From Putridiphycobacter sp965230485 (GTDB lineage: Bacteria; Bacteroidota; Bacteroidia; Flavobacteriales_D; Crocinitomicaceae), in contig CBDDLA010000001.1 in NCBI GenBank assembly GCA_965230485.1, forward strand, positions 2,108,001-2,172,000: DNA of 64,000 bases, in the 5' to 3' direction. The notes under the pieces are model-generated. The model was given only the letters and a program-made list of their open reading frames with translations, was not told the origin of the DNA and made no database searches. Numbering within the stretch: the stretch's first letter is position 1; each line of letters begins with the position of its first letter. Shown here one piece after another: positions 26,506 to 35,202 of this stretch. A program made the position numbers and the translations under genes.

Positions 26506-26714
26506 TGTTAAAAATATGGCAATTAAGTCTGACTAAAACCCCTTATTTAGAATTGGAAGGGTGTTATTGAGAATTTGGTAAAAAATATCCAGAATTCGAC
26601 TCATTTATCCTTCAATAGAATTGTTTAAATGTACCGTGTTATCTGTAATTTCTTAAATTTAATGTTCTGATTGCTCCTTTTATAACATATCTAAAGCATA
26701 AACTGGTTGCTGGT

Positions 26715-29678
26715 TTGTTAGTCGTTTTTTTAATGCTAAACTCAGTTTATACGGTTGGACAAACACCATCTTATGAGTTTATCTCCTATGGCGTTGAAGA
26801 AGGTCTTCCAAGCTCCGAAGTCTATTGTATCTTAGAAGATAGCAAGGGGTTTATGTGGTTTGGAACAGATGGAGGAATTTCGAAGTACAATGGGTATGAA
26901 TTCGAAAATTATACAGTCAAAGATGGCTTGCTTGAAAATACTATTTTCCATTTATTTGAGGACCCAAAAGGAAGGGTTTGGTATTCCTCTTTTTCAAATG
27001 GGCTCGGCTTTATTGAAAATGGCCAATTTTTACCCTATCGTTACAACGATACACTCTTAACGTATCTAAAAGGTCGTCATATCATTCAGTTACTCTTTAA
27101 CTCAGACGGTAGCATGCGTTTCAATACAGTTAACTTTGGTTCTGGACGCATTGATAAAAATGGTGAACTGACATATCAAACTGGCCATAAAATCGGTAAG
27201 AATGAAATCATTATTCAAAATAAATCAGAGCATTTTAATGCTTTTTACCTTCGTGATCCAAAACATAATAGTGTTGTTAGTGCTACAAAGCTCTCTCAAA
27301 TCATTATTTCTGATGATAGCGATAAGGATACAACAATTAATGTTAACGCAGTTATTTCTATTCGTTCCAAAATTTTTTTAGGAAACAATAATGGCCTGTA
27401 TTTTCTTTACGGAAATCATAATCGAATGTGTCTTGGATATATTTATGATAGTCAAGTTATCACACGGGATTTTTCACCAGAAGCAACACAAATATTTGAA
27501 GATTCGAAAGGCAGAATTTGGGTCGGATATAGAAACAATGGTATCGAAATTTTTAGAAATAAAGCGGACTTATTTCGGTCAAGGAAACCAATACTAAAAC
27601 TGTTTAATGAAGTAAATGTGTCCGATATTCATGAAGACGTGACTGGGGGCCTATGGATTAGCCTTGAAAATTATGGGGTCTATTTTATACCAAATACCAA
27701 CCTTGTTAAATATAATAATCAAACGATTCTTGACAATAAGATAACCAGCATCTCAAATTTAAAAAACAGTTCTATTTTCTACTCAACAGACGCCGGAAAT
27801 ATTTATGAAATGAAAGATGACGGAAGGCATCTTTTATTTTATACCATGCCAGATGTTATCACACGTATAGTAGTTAAAGACTCATTGAACCTTTATCTTA
27901 CACATGAAAATAAACGATTTGGTAAAGCAATGACCAAAAGCATTAATAATAGTCACCAAATTCATCATTATAATGGTCGATATTTTACAATCGGTCATAA
28001 TGATAATATATTATACGTTGAAGGAATAGATTTTAAAGAAATAACTGGTGATTCCATTATTTTTTCAGCTCTTCTAAATGGAAAACCTGAGTTTTATTAT
28101 ACTATTTTTGAAGCTTATAATGGTGATATATGGTTAGGTGGTAAAAATGGCTTATTCGTCTATCGTAATCGTACCCTAAAAAATGTTCCAATATTTGGAA
28201 AAGACACCTATATTGTCCGATCAATAAATCAGTTAACAGATAGTACCTTATTAGTAAGTACAGATGTCAGCGGTTTGTTATTTTTAAGGAAAACTGATTC
28301 TATTCTTAAGCCTATTCATACTGAATTAAAAAATGAATTCATTAACCACCTTCATATAGCAGATGATGCTACTATTTGGGCATCCACCAATAATGGCATT
28401 TTCAAGCTACAAGGCAATGTAGAAAGCGGGTATTCGGTTCAACGCATTAATAGAGCACATGGGCTGACCAATAATGAGGTTAACCAAATATTAACCATTA
28501 ATAACGACGTCTATGTTGCTACAAATAGTGGTCTGACAAAATTCGATCAAAGTGCTGTGATTCCGAACCGAGTTCCAACACCATTGTATACTGAATCGAT
28601 CAAAGTCAATGAAAAAGTAACTCCAATAAAAGAAGACATTTCACTAAACTATTTTGAAAATAGCATTGAGTTTAGCTACATTGCCATTTCTTATCGAGCT
28701 AAAGGAAACATTGTTTATAAATATCGGTTAGCAGGCTTAGAAAAGGAATGGCAATACACGGTCTCCAGAAAAATAAGATACCCTTCTTTACAGCCTGGTA
28801 ATTATACTTTTATGGTTTCTTCTCAAAATGAAGATGGGGTTTGGAGCGATATCCAATCTATTTCATTATCAATTTCCTATCCGTACTGGAAGCAGTGGTG
28901 GTTTATCATTGGAATTATTATTCTAGTGTTTGCAAGCGTTTACCTGATGATTTATCAAATTACAAAAAGAAAGGCGCAGAGAAGGGAAAGTGCCAGACAA
29001 ATTGAGCGTCAGAAAAGAAAAATTATTGAAGCTGAATTAAAGGCATTAAGATCACAAATGAACCCGCATTTCACGTTTAATGTCTTAAATGCAATACAAA
29101 ATACCATTACTGCTTTTAACCCTGATAAAACGGCAAAGTACTTATCAAAGTTTTCACTGTTACTCAGAAAAATTCTGGAAAATTCTAAGCATTCTATGAT
29201 TTTATTAGAAGATGAAATTGAAATGCTTAAGTTATATATTGAACTTGAAAATATTCGGTTTGAATCTCCCATTAATTATTCATTCGAAATCGATCCTCAA
29301 ATTAATATTGGGTTTCAAAAAATTCCTTCCATGGTTATTCAACCCATTGTAGAAAATGCTATTTTACATGGGTTATCCGATAAAAAAAGACAAAATAAAA
29401 AAATAAAAATTGAAGTCTTAATAGAAGACAATGTTTTAAAATGCATTGTAGAAGACAATGGTGTAGGTCGGAAAAAAGCGAAAGAAATTAGTGAGCGAAA
29501 GAATTTAAATCAGGAATCTTTGGGTATACAGATTACAACAGACCGACTAAATTTAATTAATCAGGATCAAGAAACAAATGTAACAATTGATGTAGTTGAT
29601 TTGTATGATGACGTGAATACACCGTTGGGGACCAAGGTCATTATTTTATTACTCAACTTGAGAAAACACTATTTATAA
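26715..29678 (+). CDS. LytS-type sensor histidine kinase with propeller and Y_Y_Y domains
   Basis: 987 residues as started at TTG 26715. A short signal-like segment precedes about 600 residues of two-component-regulator propeller repeats (GLPSSEVYCILEDSKGFMWFGTDGGISKYNG and relatives), then a Y_Y_Y domain (about 655-725; YKYRLAGLEKEW, LQPGNYTFMV), one membrane helix (about 733-752), a coiled coil and a LytS-type kinase with His785 (NPHFTFNVLNAIQ), the N-box VENAILHG and DNGVG. It should sense an extracytoplasmic signal and phosphorylate the LytTR regulator encoded tail to tail at 29669. No ATG fits the start: the frame is open from 26649, so the signal peptide may begin at an upstream non-ATG codon. 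Confidence 0.85.
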   Translation: MLVVFLMLNSVYTVGQTPSYEFISYGVEEGLPSSEVYCILEDSKGFMWFGTDGGISKYNGYEFENYTVKDGLLENTIFHLFEDPKGRVWYSSFSNGLGFIENGQFLPYRYNDTLLTYLKGRHIIQLLFNSDGSMRFNTVNFGSGRIDKNGELTYQTGHKIGKNEIIIQNKSEHFNAFYLRDPKHNSVVSATKLSQIIISDDSDKDTTINVNAVISIRSKIFLGNNNGLYFLYGNHNRMCLGYIYDSQVITRDFSPEATQIFEDSKGRIWVGYRNNGIEIFRNKADLFRSRKPILKLFNEVNVSDIHEDVTGGLWISLENYGVYFIPNTNLVKYNNQTILDNKITSISNLKNSSIFYSTDAGNIYEMKDDGRHLLFYTMPDVITRIVVKDSLNLYLTHENKRFGKAMTKSINNSHQIHHYNGRYFTIGHNDNILYVEGIDFKEITGDSIIFSALLNGKPEFYYTIFEAYNGDIWLGGKNGLFVYRNRTLKNVPIFGKDTYIVRSINQLTDSTLLVSTDVSGLLFLRKTDSILKPIHTELKNEFINHLHIADDATIWASTNNGIFKLQGNVESGYSVQRINRAHGLTNNEVNQILTINNDVYVATNSGLTKFDQSAVIPNRVPTPLYTESIKVNEKVTPIKEDISLNYFENSIEFSYIAISYRAKGNIVYKYRLAGLEKEWQYTVSRKIRYPSLQPGNYTFMVSSQNEDGVWSDIQSISLSISYPYWKQWWFIIGIIILVFASVYLMIYQITKRKAQRRESARQIERQKRKIIEAELKALRSQMNPHFTFNVLNAIQNTITAFNPDKTAKYLSKFSLLLRKILENSKHSMILLEDEIEMLKLYIELENIRFESPINYSFEIDPQINIGFQKIPSMVIQPIVENAILHGLSDKKRQNKKIKIEVLIEDNVLKCIVEDNGVGRKKAKEISERKNLNQESLGIQITTDRLNLINQDQETNVTIDVVDLYDDVNTPLGTKVIILLLNLRKHYL

Positions 29679-30424
29679 TGTGAAATTTCTTTCATTTTTT
29701 GCATAAACGCTTCTTTATTGAGTCTGGAAAGTCGCAATACATCACCAAACTTTGTCTCAACTGAACCTCCACTATCTTCATGATTAACGCGAGTAATGAA
29801 ACGAATATTAACTAAGTGAGATTGGTGAATTCGGAAAAAATTAAAGGACTCTAAAATTTCAGTAAATTCTTTTAATGTTCTTGGCGTAATGATTTTTTCT
29901 CCACTTAATAAGTAAATGGTTGTATAATTGTTATCTGCTTGACACCTAACAATGTCAATGATATCAATATACCGAATCGAGCCGCGTTCCTTAACTACTA
30001 ATTTTTGATTAGCCGGAGCACGATTCCAATTTTTTGCGATCCATTTAAATTCCGGTATGTTTTCTTGAAGTTTGATTCTTTTTCGCGCTTTTGCTAAAGC
30101 AGCCATTAGTTCATCTTCATCAATGGCCTTTAAAATATAATCCAATGCGTTTACTTTAAATGCCCTGACAGCAAAACTATCATAAGCTGTCACAAAAATG
30201 GTTTGAAAATCGCAGGAAACTTGTTCTAAAATATTAAATCCGCTACCATCCGCCAGATTTATATCTAAAAATACGAGATCGGGTTTTAATTTGGATAATA
30301 TTTTAATACCAGAATCAACAGAATCTGCTTCACCAATAACATTGACATCATCAGCAACCTTCCGAAGCAGGCTAATTAAGTTTTCTCTTGCCGGCTTTTC
30401 ATCATCAATAATTATTGCTTTCAA
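29669..30424 (-). CDS. LytTR-family response regulator
   Basis: 251 residues. The receiver domain (1 to about 120) has the acidic pair Asp7/Asp8, the phospho-acceptor Asp54 (VFLDINL) and a switch lysine in DYILKAID, where the usual Lys-Pro is Lys-Ala. A linker is followed by a LytTR DNA-binding domain (about 145-248; KERGSIRYIDIIDIVRCQADNNYTTIYL, TLKEFTEIL, FFRIHQSHLVNIRFI). It is the obvious partner of the LytS-type kinase whose 3' end it overlaps by ten bases in the opposite orientation. Targets are unknown; LytTR proteins bind paired 9-10 bp direct repeats. Confidence 0.9.
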   Translation of the reverse strand: MKAIIIDDEKPARENLISLLRKVADDVNVIGEADSVDSGIKILSKLKPDLVFLDINLADGSGFNILEQVSCDFQTIFVTAYDSFAVRAFKVNALDYILKAIDEDELMAALAKARKRIKLQENIPEFKWIAKNWNRAPANQKLVVKERGSIRYIDIIDIVRCQADNNYTTIYLLSGEKIITPRTLKEFTEILESFNFFRIHQSHLVNIRFITRVNHEDSGGSVETKFGDVLRLSRLNKEAFMQKMKEISHYK

Positions 30425-30525
30425 CTGGTTATTATATTAAGTGAATACTTTATTCAACAATTTGATAAGTTCCTATAAATGTATGCAATAATTAATTAAA
30501 AGGGCTCCTTTTTAAAGGTAAACGA

Positions 30526-30993
30526 TTACTGATAAAACTGTTGATTCAATTTTGTGACTGCGTTTAATACTTCACGTTGACTAATTTGTCCTATTAACTT
30601 ACCATCCTTAACAATTGGAAACCTTCTCTTTTTTTCGCTCAAAAATGTGCCTATAGCATCAAAAATACTGGTGTTACCATCCATGGTTTTCACATCTTTC
30701 GTCATATAATCTTCAACCTTATTTCTAGTTTCAGGCATATTGTGATATCTAGAATCACTAATTTGTTTTAAGCAATCTCCCTCTGAAATGATTCCAAGTA
30801 ATTCATTTTTTTCGTTAACAACTGGTCCTCCGGATATTTTTTTGGCAATCAAAAGTTCAATGACTTCATTTAAGGATTGTTCTGGGTAAAATACATGAAC
30901 TTTTTTTCTCATGTAATCACTGACGTGTACGGAAGGTTTATCAACTAAATTCTTACGTGGCACTTTTGGTGTCTCAAAGCTTTTAATTCCCAT
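30526..30993 (-). CDS. Tandem CBS-domain protein
   Basis: 155 residues. Two CBS motifs (about 25-85 and 90-150; VSDYMRKKVHVFYPEQSLNEVIELL with ISGGPVVNEKNELLGIISEGD, and VEDYMTKDVKTMDGNTSIFDAIGTFL with RRFPIVKDGKLIGQISQREVL) form one Bateman module that usually binds adenine nucleotides. There is no attached catalytic domain, so it is a stand-alone sensor with an unknown partner. The upstream neighbour on the same strand is the 3'-5' exonuclease gene, 59 bases away. Confidence 0.88.
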   Translation of the reverse strand: MGIKSFETPKVPRKNLVDKPSVHVSDYMRKKVHVFYPEQSLNEVIELLIAKKISGGPVVNEKNELLGIISEGDCLKQISDSRYHNMPETRNKVEDYMTKDVKTMDGNTSIFDAIGTFLSEKKRRFPIVKDGKLIGQISQREVLNAVTKLNQQFYQ

Positions 30994-31052
30994 AATATCG
31001 TATTTTGGTGAACAGTTAATATACGAAAAAAAGCGAGAAATTCAATTTATGC

Positions 31053-31772
31053 TTAAGAATTCGTAATATTCTCCTCTTTAACCAGAGACTCATTTCTAAA
31101 CTTCAAAAATAATTGAATTAAGGCAATTACATCTTTTTCACAATAATCTGTAATTCTTTGTAAATCATTTTCCTCATAATAGACCCTCGCAACGTCTGCT
31201 CCAGAAATATCGTCTTTTGGTGTTGGTACCTGAAAAATGTGACAGAGCAATGCAATAGATGTGTAGTGTTTATAGTCTCCAAACTTCCACAATTCCATAG
31301 TATCTAACAGATTTACCTCCCATGGTTTCTTGCCAGCAATATCTAATATTTCAGGAATATCAATGCCATTAATCAACATTCTTCGGGCAATAAATGGAAA
31401 GTCAAATTCTTTAGCGTTATGACCGCACAATGCATGGTTAGGTGTATTATAATAAGCTTTCAATAATTCAGAAAAATCCAGTAATAATTTCCGCTCATCA
31501 TGACTCGAAAATGATTTCAGCCGAATAGATTTACCTGCTCTTCCTTCAGACACTATCCCACAAGAAATAGTCACAATTTTTCCAAATTCCGCATACACTC
31601 CTGCTCTGTCATAAACATCCTCAGCAGTCAATCCATCTTTTTGAAAAAATTTGGTTTTTTGAGTATATAAAACTGCCGTTTTCTCATCCAAGTCGTTAAA
31701 ATGATAGACTTCTGGAACAGTTTCAATATCAAGAAACAACACCTTTTCTAAATTAATTTTTTGTAATCTCAT
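31053..31772 (-). CDS. DEDDy-type 3'-5' exonuclease
   Basis: 239 residues of the DnaQ-like superfamily resembling the exonuclease part of family B DNA polymerases. ExoI is LFLDIETVPE with Asp15 and Glu17, ExoII is GHNAKEFDFPFIARRM, and ExoIII is YCEKDVIAL with the Y-x3-D pattern, so all four acidic ligands and the tyrosine are present. There is no polymerase domain. Such stand-alone exonucleases are widespread in Bacteroidota, with proposed roles in repair or nucleic acid processing. The divergent gene is the TPR-LuxR regulator. Confidence 0.88.
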   Translation of the reverse strand: MRLQKINLEKVLFLDIETVPEVYHFNDLDEKTAVLYTQKTKFFQKDGLTAEDVYDRAGVYAEFGKIVTISCGIVSEGRAGKSIRLKSFSSHDERKLLLDFSELLKAYYNTPNHALCGHNAKEFDFPFIARRMLINGIDIPEILDIAGKKPWEVNLLDTMELWKFGDYKHYTSIALLCHIFQVPTPKDDISGADVARVYYEENDLQRITDYCEKDVIALIQLFLKFRNESLVKEENITNS

Positions 31773-31891
31773 TCAAAAAGCGTTTTATGCAATAAATATA
31801 ATATTAATTGGTCGTGTAATAGCTTAATAAACCGCTTTTTTATATATTAGCTTTTAATGCATTACGGACATACAAATCAAATCAATTTTAG

Positions 31892-33415
31892 ATGAAGATA
31901 TTTAAAAAAGTAGTTTTACTCTGTCTTTTACATCCCTTTCTCATTCATGCTCAAACACAAAATTCTCAAGTTCTTGACTCTGTTAATGCTGTAATAAGCC
32001 ATTCTGACACACCAGATACTGCTAAAATTAAATCATATTATTACTTAGCAAGTCTATATGTTTTTCAAAACCCAGATACAGCTGCCTGGTTTGTAGAAAA
32101 AGGAATGATTCTTTCCGAAAAGTTAGATTATACTGATGGAATGGGAGAAGCTTATGGGTGGTTAGGGTATTTAAATGCAGAAAAAGGTAATATTCCTGAA
32201 GCCATTGCTTATAATTTAAAGAGTTTAGACATTGCCGAACGCATGAAATCGGAAGAGAATTACCCTGTGATATTGAACAATCTGGGAAACTTACACCTTG
32301 ATTTAGCCAATTATGATCAGGCCATTACTTACTTTAATGAATGCGCTGAATTAAATACAAAGCTGGATAGACTGACAGGCGTTGGGACAAACTATAATAA
32401 TCTAGGACTTGCTTATAAGGCCAAAGGTGATTACAAAACATCTTTAGACTATTACAACCAATCCTTAACCATACGACAAAAAATAAATGATCAAAAAGGA
32501 ATTTCATACTGCTACAGTAATATGGGTACAGTTTACCAATTGATGGGTGAAAATGAAACTGCTTTAGACTATTACGAAAAAAGTATTACACTTCGCGATT
32601 CTCTCAATATCCGAAAAGCATTAGCTTCTTCTTTGTACAAGGCAGCTGATTTGTATCAACAAAAAGGGAATTTATCCAAAGCCAAATCCATGGCTTTAAA
32701 AGCTCAAGAAATTGCAAAACAATACAGCTATGCATATGAAATTAAAGAATCAGCAAATGTGTTATATCACATATTTAAAGCTGAAAACGATTTAAAAAAG
32801 GCCTTAACTTTTCATGAATTGTACGCCACTTTACATGATAGTTTAAATAGTATTGATAATCAAAAAGCGATTATTAAAAGCAAGTATCAATTTGAATACA
32901 ATAAAAAAGCAATTATTGACAGCTTGGAAAGGGGCAAGATTCTGATAGAAAACCAATTGTTAGAAGAAGAGAATAGTTTGGTTGCCAGCAAAAATTCGAT
33001 TCAAAGACTATGGTTGACTGTCAGTGCATTAGGCATTATCATTCTACTTGGTGCACTCTATTTTTACAGAAAAAATACATCTGCGAAAATGGAAGGTTTA
33101 CGTTCTGAAATTAAATTGCGCCTTAATGAAACGTTATCTCTAAAAAATGAGATTGAAACCCTTAACTCCAATACCCCACAAGTAGCTTCAGGTTTAAATA
33201 TTGTATTAAATGATAAGTTGAGTTCACGAGAACAAGAGATTCTTGATTTACTAGCACTAGGGTTATCAAATAAGGAAATTGGCGAAAAGCTTTTTGTATC
33301 TGTTAACACAGTAAAAACACACATTTTAAGCCTTTATAATAAGCTTGATGTGAAAAATCGGACTCAAGCAGCCATAAAAGGAAATCTCCTTAAAATTCAA
33401 GAAAATAAAAATTAG
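31892..33415 (+). CDS. TPR-containing membrane regulator with LuxR HTH domain
   Basis: 507 residues. A signal or anchor (about 1-20) leads to about six TPR motifs (about 60-320; GEAYGWLGYLNAEKGNIPEAIAYNLKSL, NNLGNLHLDLANYDQAITYFNEC, YNNLGLAYKAKGDYKTSLDYYNQ). A helix follows, then a membrane segment (about 370-390; LWLTVSALGIIILLGALYF), a coiled coil and a C-terminal LuxR-type HTH (about 443-500; SSREQEILDLLALGLSNKEIG, VNTVKTHILSLYNKL). The layout places TPRs outside and the DNA-binding domain in the cytoplasm, a common Bacteroidota one-component design. Signal and targets are unknown. Confidence 0.88.
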   Translation: MKIFKKVVLLCLLHPFLIHAQTQNSQVLDSVNAVISHSDTPDTAKIKSYYYLASLYVFQNPDTAAWFVEKGMILSEKLDYTDGMGEAYGWLGYLNAEKGNIPEAIAYNLKSLDIAERMKSEENYPVILNNLGNLHLDLANYDQAITYFNECAELNTKLDRLTGVGTNYNNLGLAYKAKGDYKTSLDYYNQSLTIRQKINDQKGISYCYSNMGTVYQLMGENETALDYYEKSITLRDSLNIRKALASSLYKAADLYQQKGNLSKAKSMALKAQEIAKQYSYAYEIKESANVLYHIFKAENDLKKALTFHELYATLHDSLNSIDNQKAIIKSKYQFEYNKKAIIDSLERGKILIENQLLEEENSLVASKNSIQRLWLTVSALGIIILLGALYFYRKNTSAKMEGLRSEIKLRLNETLSLKNEIETLNSNTPQVASGLNIVLNDKLSSREQEILDLLALGLSNKEIGEKLFVSVNTVKTHILSLYNKLDVKNRTQAAIKGNLLKIQENKN

Positions 33416-33463
33416 TATTGAGATTTCACCCATTGGGGTGAAGTATATAGCATATTAAATCTA

Positions 33464-33471
33464 TAGGTTTG
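33464..33471 (+). promoter_or_regulatory. -7 element of the 182-residue secreted protein gene
   Basis: TAGGTTTG fits TAnnTTTG exactly, 16 bases before the ATG. A TTGG at 33433-33436 is a weak -33 candidate. Confidence 0.45.
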
Positions 33472-33487
33472 AAATAGAAAAAAGCCT

Positions 33488-34036
33488 ATGAAATTATTTA
33501 TCTCTATTTTCATCTTAACCTGTAGTCAATTTTTTATTCCTTTTGAAAACAACCTTGATCAAGAACAAATAGTAATCAAAAATTGTGGTTCTGGACAAAT
33601 AGGACGAGTTATTAGCTTTAAAGACAATATTAAAAACGGTACTATTGTAAATGATTTGTCCTGGGCATGGAATAGTTCTGTGGCCTGTTTTCCGGAAACT
33701 CAGAAAAATAGTTTTACTGGCAAACATATTTTATTCCAGACTGAAATTCCGGCCAAATCAGAAATGACCATAACATTAAAACCAGCAAATAGAAATACAA
33801 AATTGAGTTTGTACGGCTATCAAGTTGGGGTTAACAGTACGGCGCTCATACCAAATCTGACCTCATGTGTAAGTTGTGAAGCTGATAATAATCAAAGTAA
33901 TCGTGCTTTAAATAACCACCGAAGTATTCAATTTAGAGCTGTTCAAAGACCGTATAAGATAATAATTGGCATTGCAGGTGAAAACAAACTCGAAGCGGGG
34001 GATTTTACTTTTGACATATCAGTCAGAAGTAGATGA
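33488..34036 (+). CDS. Secreted protein of unknown function
   Basis: 182 residues with a signal peptide (about 1-18). The mature part looks like a beta-sandwich (VVNDLSWAWNSSVACFPETQKNSFTGKHILF, SEMTITLKPANRNTKLSLYGYQVG) with cysteine positions (NCGSG, VACF, SCVSC) that could form disulfides in the periplasm or outside the cell. I recognise no family. Its promoter is at 33464-33471, and it is followed by a strong hairpin at 34060. Confidence 0.62.
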   Translation: MKLFISIFILTCSQFFIPFENNLDQEQIVIKNCGSGQIGRVISFKDNIKNGTIVNDLSWAWNSSVACFPETQKNSFTGKHILFQTEIPAKSEMTITLKPANRNTKLSLYGYQVGVNSTALIPNLTSCVSCEADNNQSNRALNNHRSIQFRAVQRPYKIIIGIAGENKLEAGDFTFDISVRSR

Positions 34037-34059
34037 GAGTGACTCAAAAACCATGAATT

Positions 34060-34093
34060 ATCGCTCCAAGCCTAAGTTTGGAGCGATTTTTTG
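34060..34093 (+). terminator. Terminator of the 182-residue protein gene
   Basis: ATCGCTCCAA pairs with TTGGAGCGAT around a 7-8 base loop, followed by TTTTT. It lies 24 bases after the stop codon. Confidence 0.85.
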
Positions 34094-34098
34094 ATCAA

Positions 34099-34135
34099 TA
34101 AAAAAACGGAAGACGTATGCCTTCCGTTTTTATGT
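34099..34135. terminator. Probably bidirectional terminator between convergent genes
   Basis: AAAACGGAAG pairs perfectly with CTTCCGTTTT around an 8-base loop, with A and T tracts on both sides. It is likely to end the cupredoxin operon (stop at 34151) on the minus strand and to back up the terminator at 34060 on the plus strand. Confidence 0.8.
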
Positions 34136-34150
34136 TTAGCCATTTATTTT

Positions 34151-34513
34151 TTACTCAACAATCAACTTGTATTGTGGCGTTGGATTGAGTGGACAAAAAT
34201 AAACATAGGTCCCTTTAGTTAATTTGACTTGATTGGTCATTGAACTCTTCCCCTGAGAGACTGCTTCTTTTACGTATGCTGCTTTAATATGATGCTCTGC
34301 ATCCGTTTTTCCTTCTGGTGCAATTACGAACCCAATATTGTGATCGATACCATTGTTAGCTATTTCAAAAACATACGTTCCTTCAGAAAGATGTAACTCC
34401 TTAATGGTGAATTCTCCTTCCGTTTGCTCCAATTGAACAGTTTTTACATCTTGCGAAAATGCACTTATACTAAAAGATAAGATTAATGAAATTAGGGTAA
34501 TTATTTTTTTCAT
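34151..34513 (-). CDS. Cupredoxin-like periplasmic protein with an incomplete copper site
   Basis: 120 residues: signal peptide (1-20, ending AFSQ) and a cupredoxin-like beta-sandwich. His58 (GIDHNIGFVI) and Cys107 (VYFCPLNPTPQYKL) occupy the first His and Cys positions of a type 1 copper site. No His or Met follows Cys107 in the short C-terminal tail, so the usual second His and the Met ligand are absent; the CPLNPTPQY tail recurs in relatives. It starts 22 bases after the CMD-family gene stop, so the two are probably one operon under the AraC regulator upstream. Electron transfer or metal binding is inference. Confidence 0.8.
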   Translation of the reverse strand: MKKIITLISLILSFSISAFSQDVKTVQLEQTEGEFTIKELHLSEGTYVFEIANNGIDHNIGFVIAPEGKTDAEHHIKAAYVKEAVSQGKSSMTNQVKLTKGTYVYFCPLNPTPQYKLIVE

Positions 34514-34535
34514 GATTTTTATTATTTATTTTTTA

Positions 34536-35078
34536 TTATACTAATTCTAATGATTTTACGGCCGGAAAGTCAATCGGCACTCTGGTTGTACCATGTAAAT
34601 AATTACTCATAGTTTTGTCTCCTATCAAAATAATGGTATCCACCAGGTTTTCTTTTGAATAGCCTGCCTCAAATAAATCTTCCACAACTTTATCAGATGC
34701 TTTGCCTCTATTTTCAACCACATTTTTTGTAAAGGCAGCTAGGGCATTTAACTTACTGTCAGTTGTAGAATGTCCTTGTCTGAATTCAATAATCTCGTCT
34801 TCATTAAAGCCATTCATTTTTCCAATCGCTGTATGTACAGCAAGGCAATATTGGCAGCCATTAACTTCACTTACCGCTAGATTCACCACTTCTTTTTCTT
34901 TATTTGATAGCGAAGTCGGTGCATTTGTCAATCCTAAATAATTCTGCAAGGCGTTATCAGAATATGCATAGGTTGCATAAAGGTTTGGTACAAATCCTAA
35001 TTTGTTGTTTAATTGATCGAAGATTTTTTGATTGTTTTCACTTACTTCTTCTCTTTTTGGTACATTAAATTGTTTCAT
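34536..35078 (-). CDS. Carboxymuconolactone decarboxylase family (AhpD-like) protein
   Basis: 180 residues. I choose the ATG at 35076-35078, because relatives begin MK-FNVPTRE-VSE and an A/G-rich stretch lies directly upstream; in-frame ATGs at 35108 and 35129 would add 10 and 17 residues. The CQYCLAVH motif supplies the CxxC-x3-H active site of AhpD-type proteins, with GLTNAPTSLSNKEKEVVNLAV before it. These proteins are disulfide-based peroxide-defence or thiol enzymes. It is followed by the cupredoxin-like gene and preceded by an AraC-type regulator gene and the repeat at 35164-35197, suggesting a redox-stress regulon. Confidence 0.87.
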   Translation of the reverse strand: MKQFNVPKREEVSENNQKIFDQLNNKLGFVPNLYATYAYSDNALQNYLGLTNAPTSLSNKEKEVVNLAVSEVNGCQYCLAVHTAIGKMNGFNEDEIIEFRQGHSTTDSKLNALAAFTKNVVENRGKASDKVVEDLFEAGYSKENLVDTIILIGDKTMSNYLHGTTRVPIDFPAVKSLELV

Positions 35079-35163
35079 CTTTTCTTGTTTTAAAATACTT
35101 AAATTCATGTTATTTGTTTGATGACACAAAGTTGGGGGTAAATAGTAGATGAAAAAAGGGCGG

Positions 35164-35197
35164 TTTTTCCCGAAAACAAGTCAATTTTTCCCAAAAA
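35164..35197. promoter_or_regulatory. 21-bp-spaced direct repeat, candidate AraC operator
   Basis: tttttcccgaaaa (35164-35176) and tttttcccaaaaa (35185-35197) are near-identical and start exactly 21 bases apart, two helical turns. AraC-family proteins typically bind two half-sites on one face of the helix at such spacing. The site is between the AraC-type gene (ends 35203) and the CMD-family gene it precedes, about 85-120 bases upstream of that gene's ATG. Confidence 0.5.
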
Positions 35198-35202
35198 GCA
35201 AT

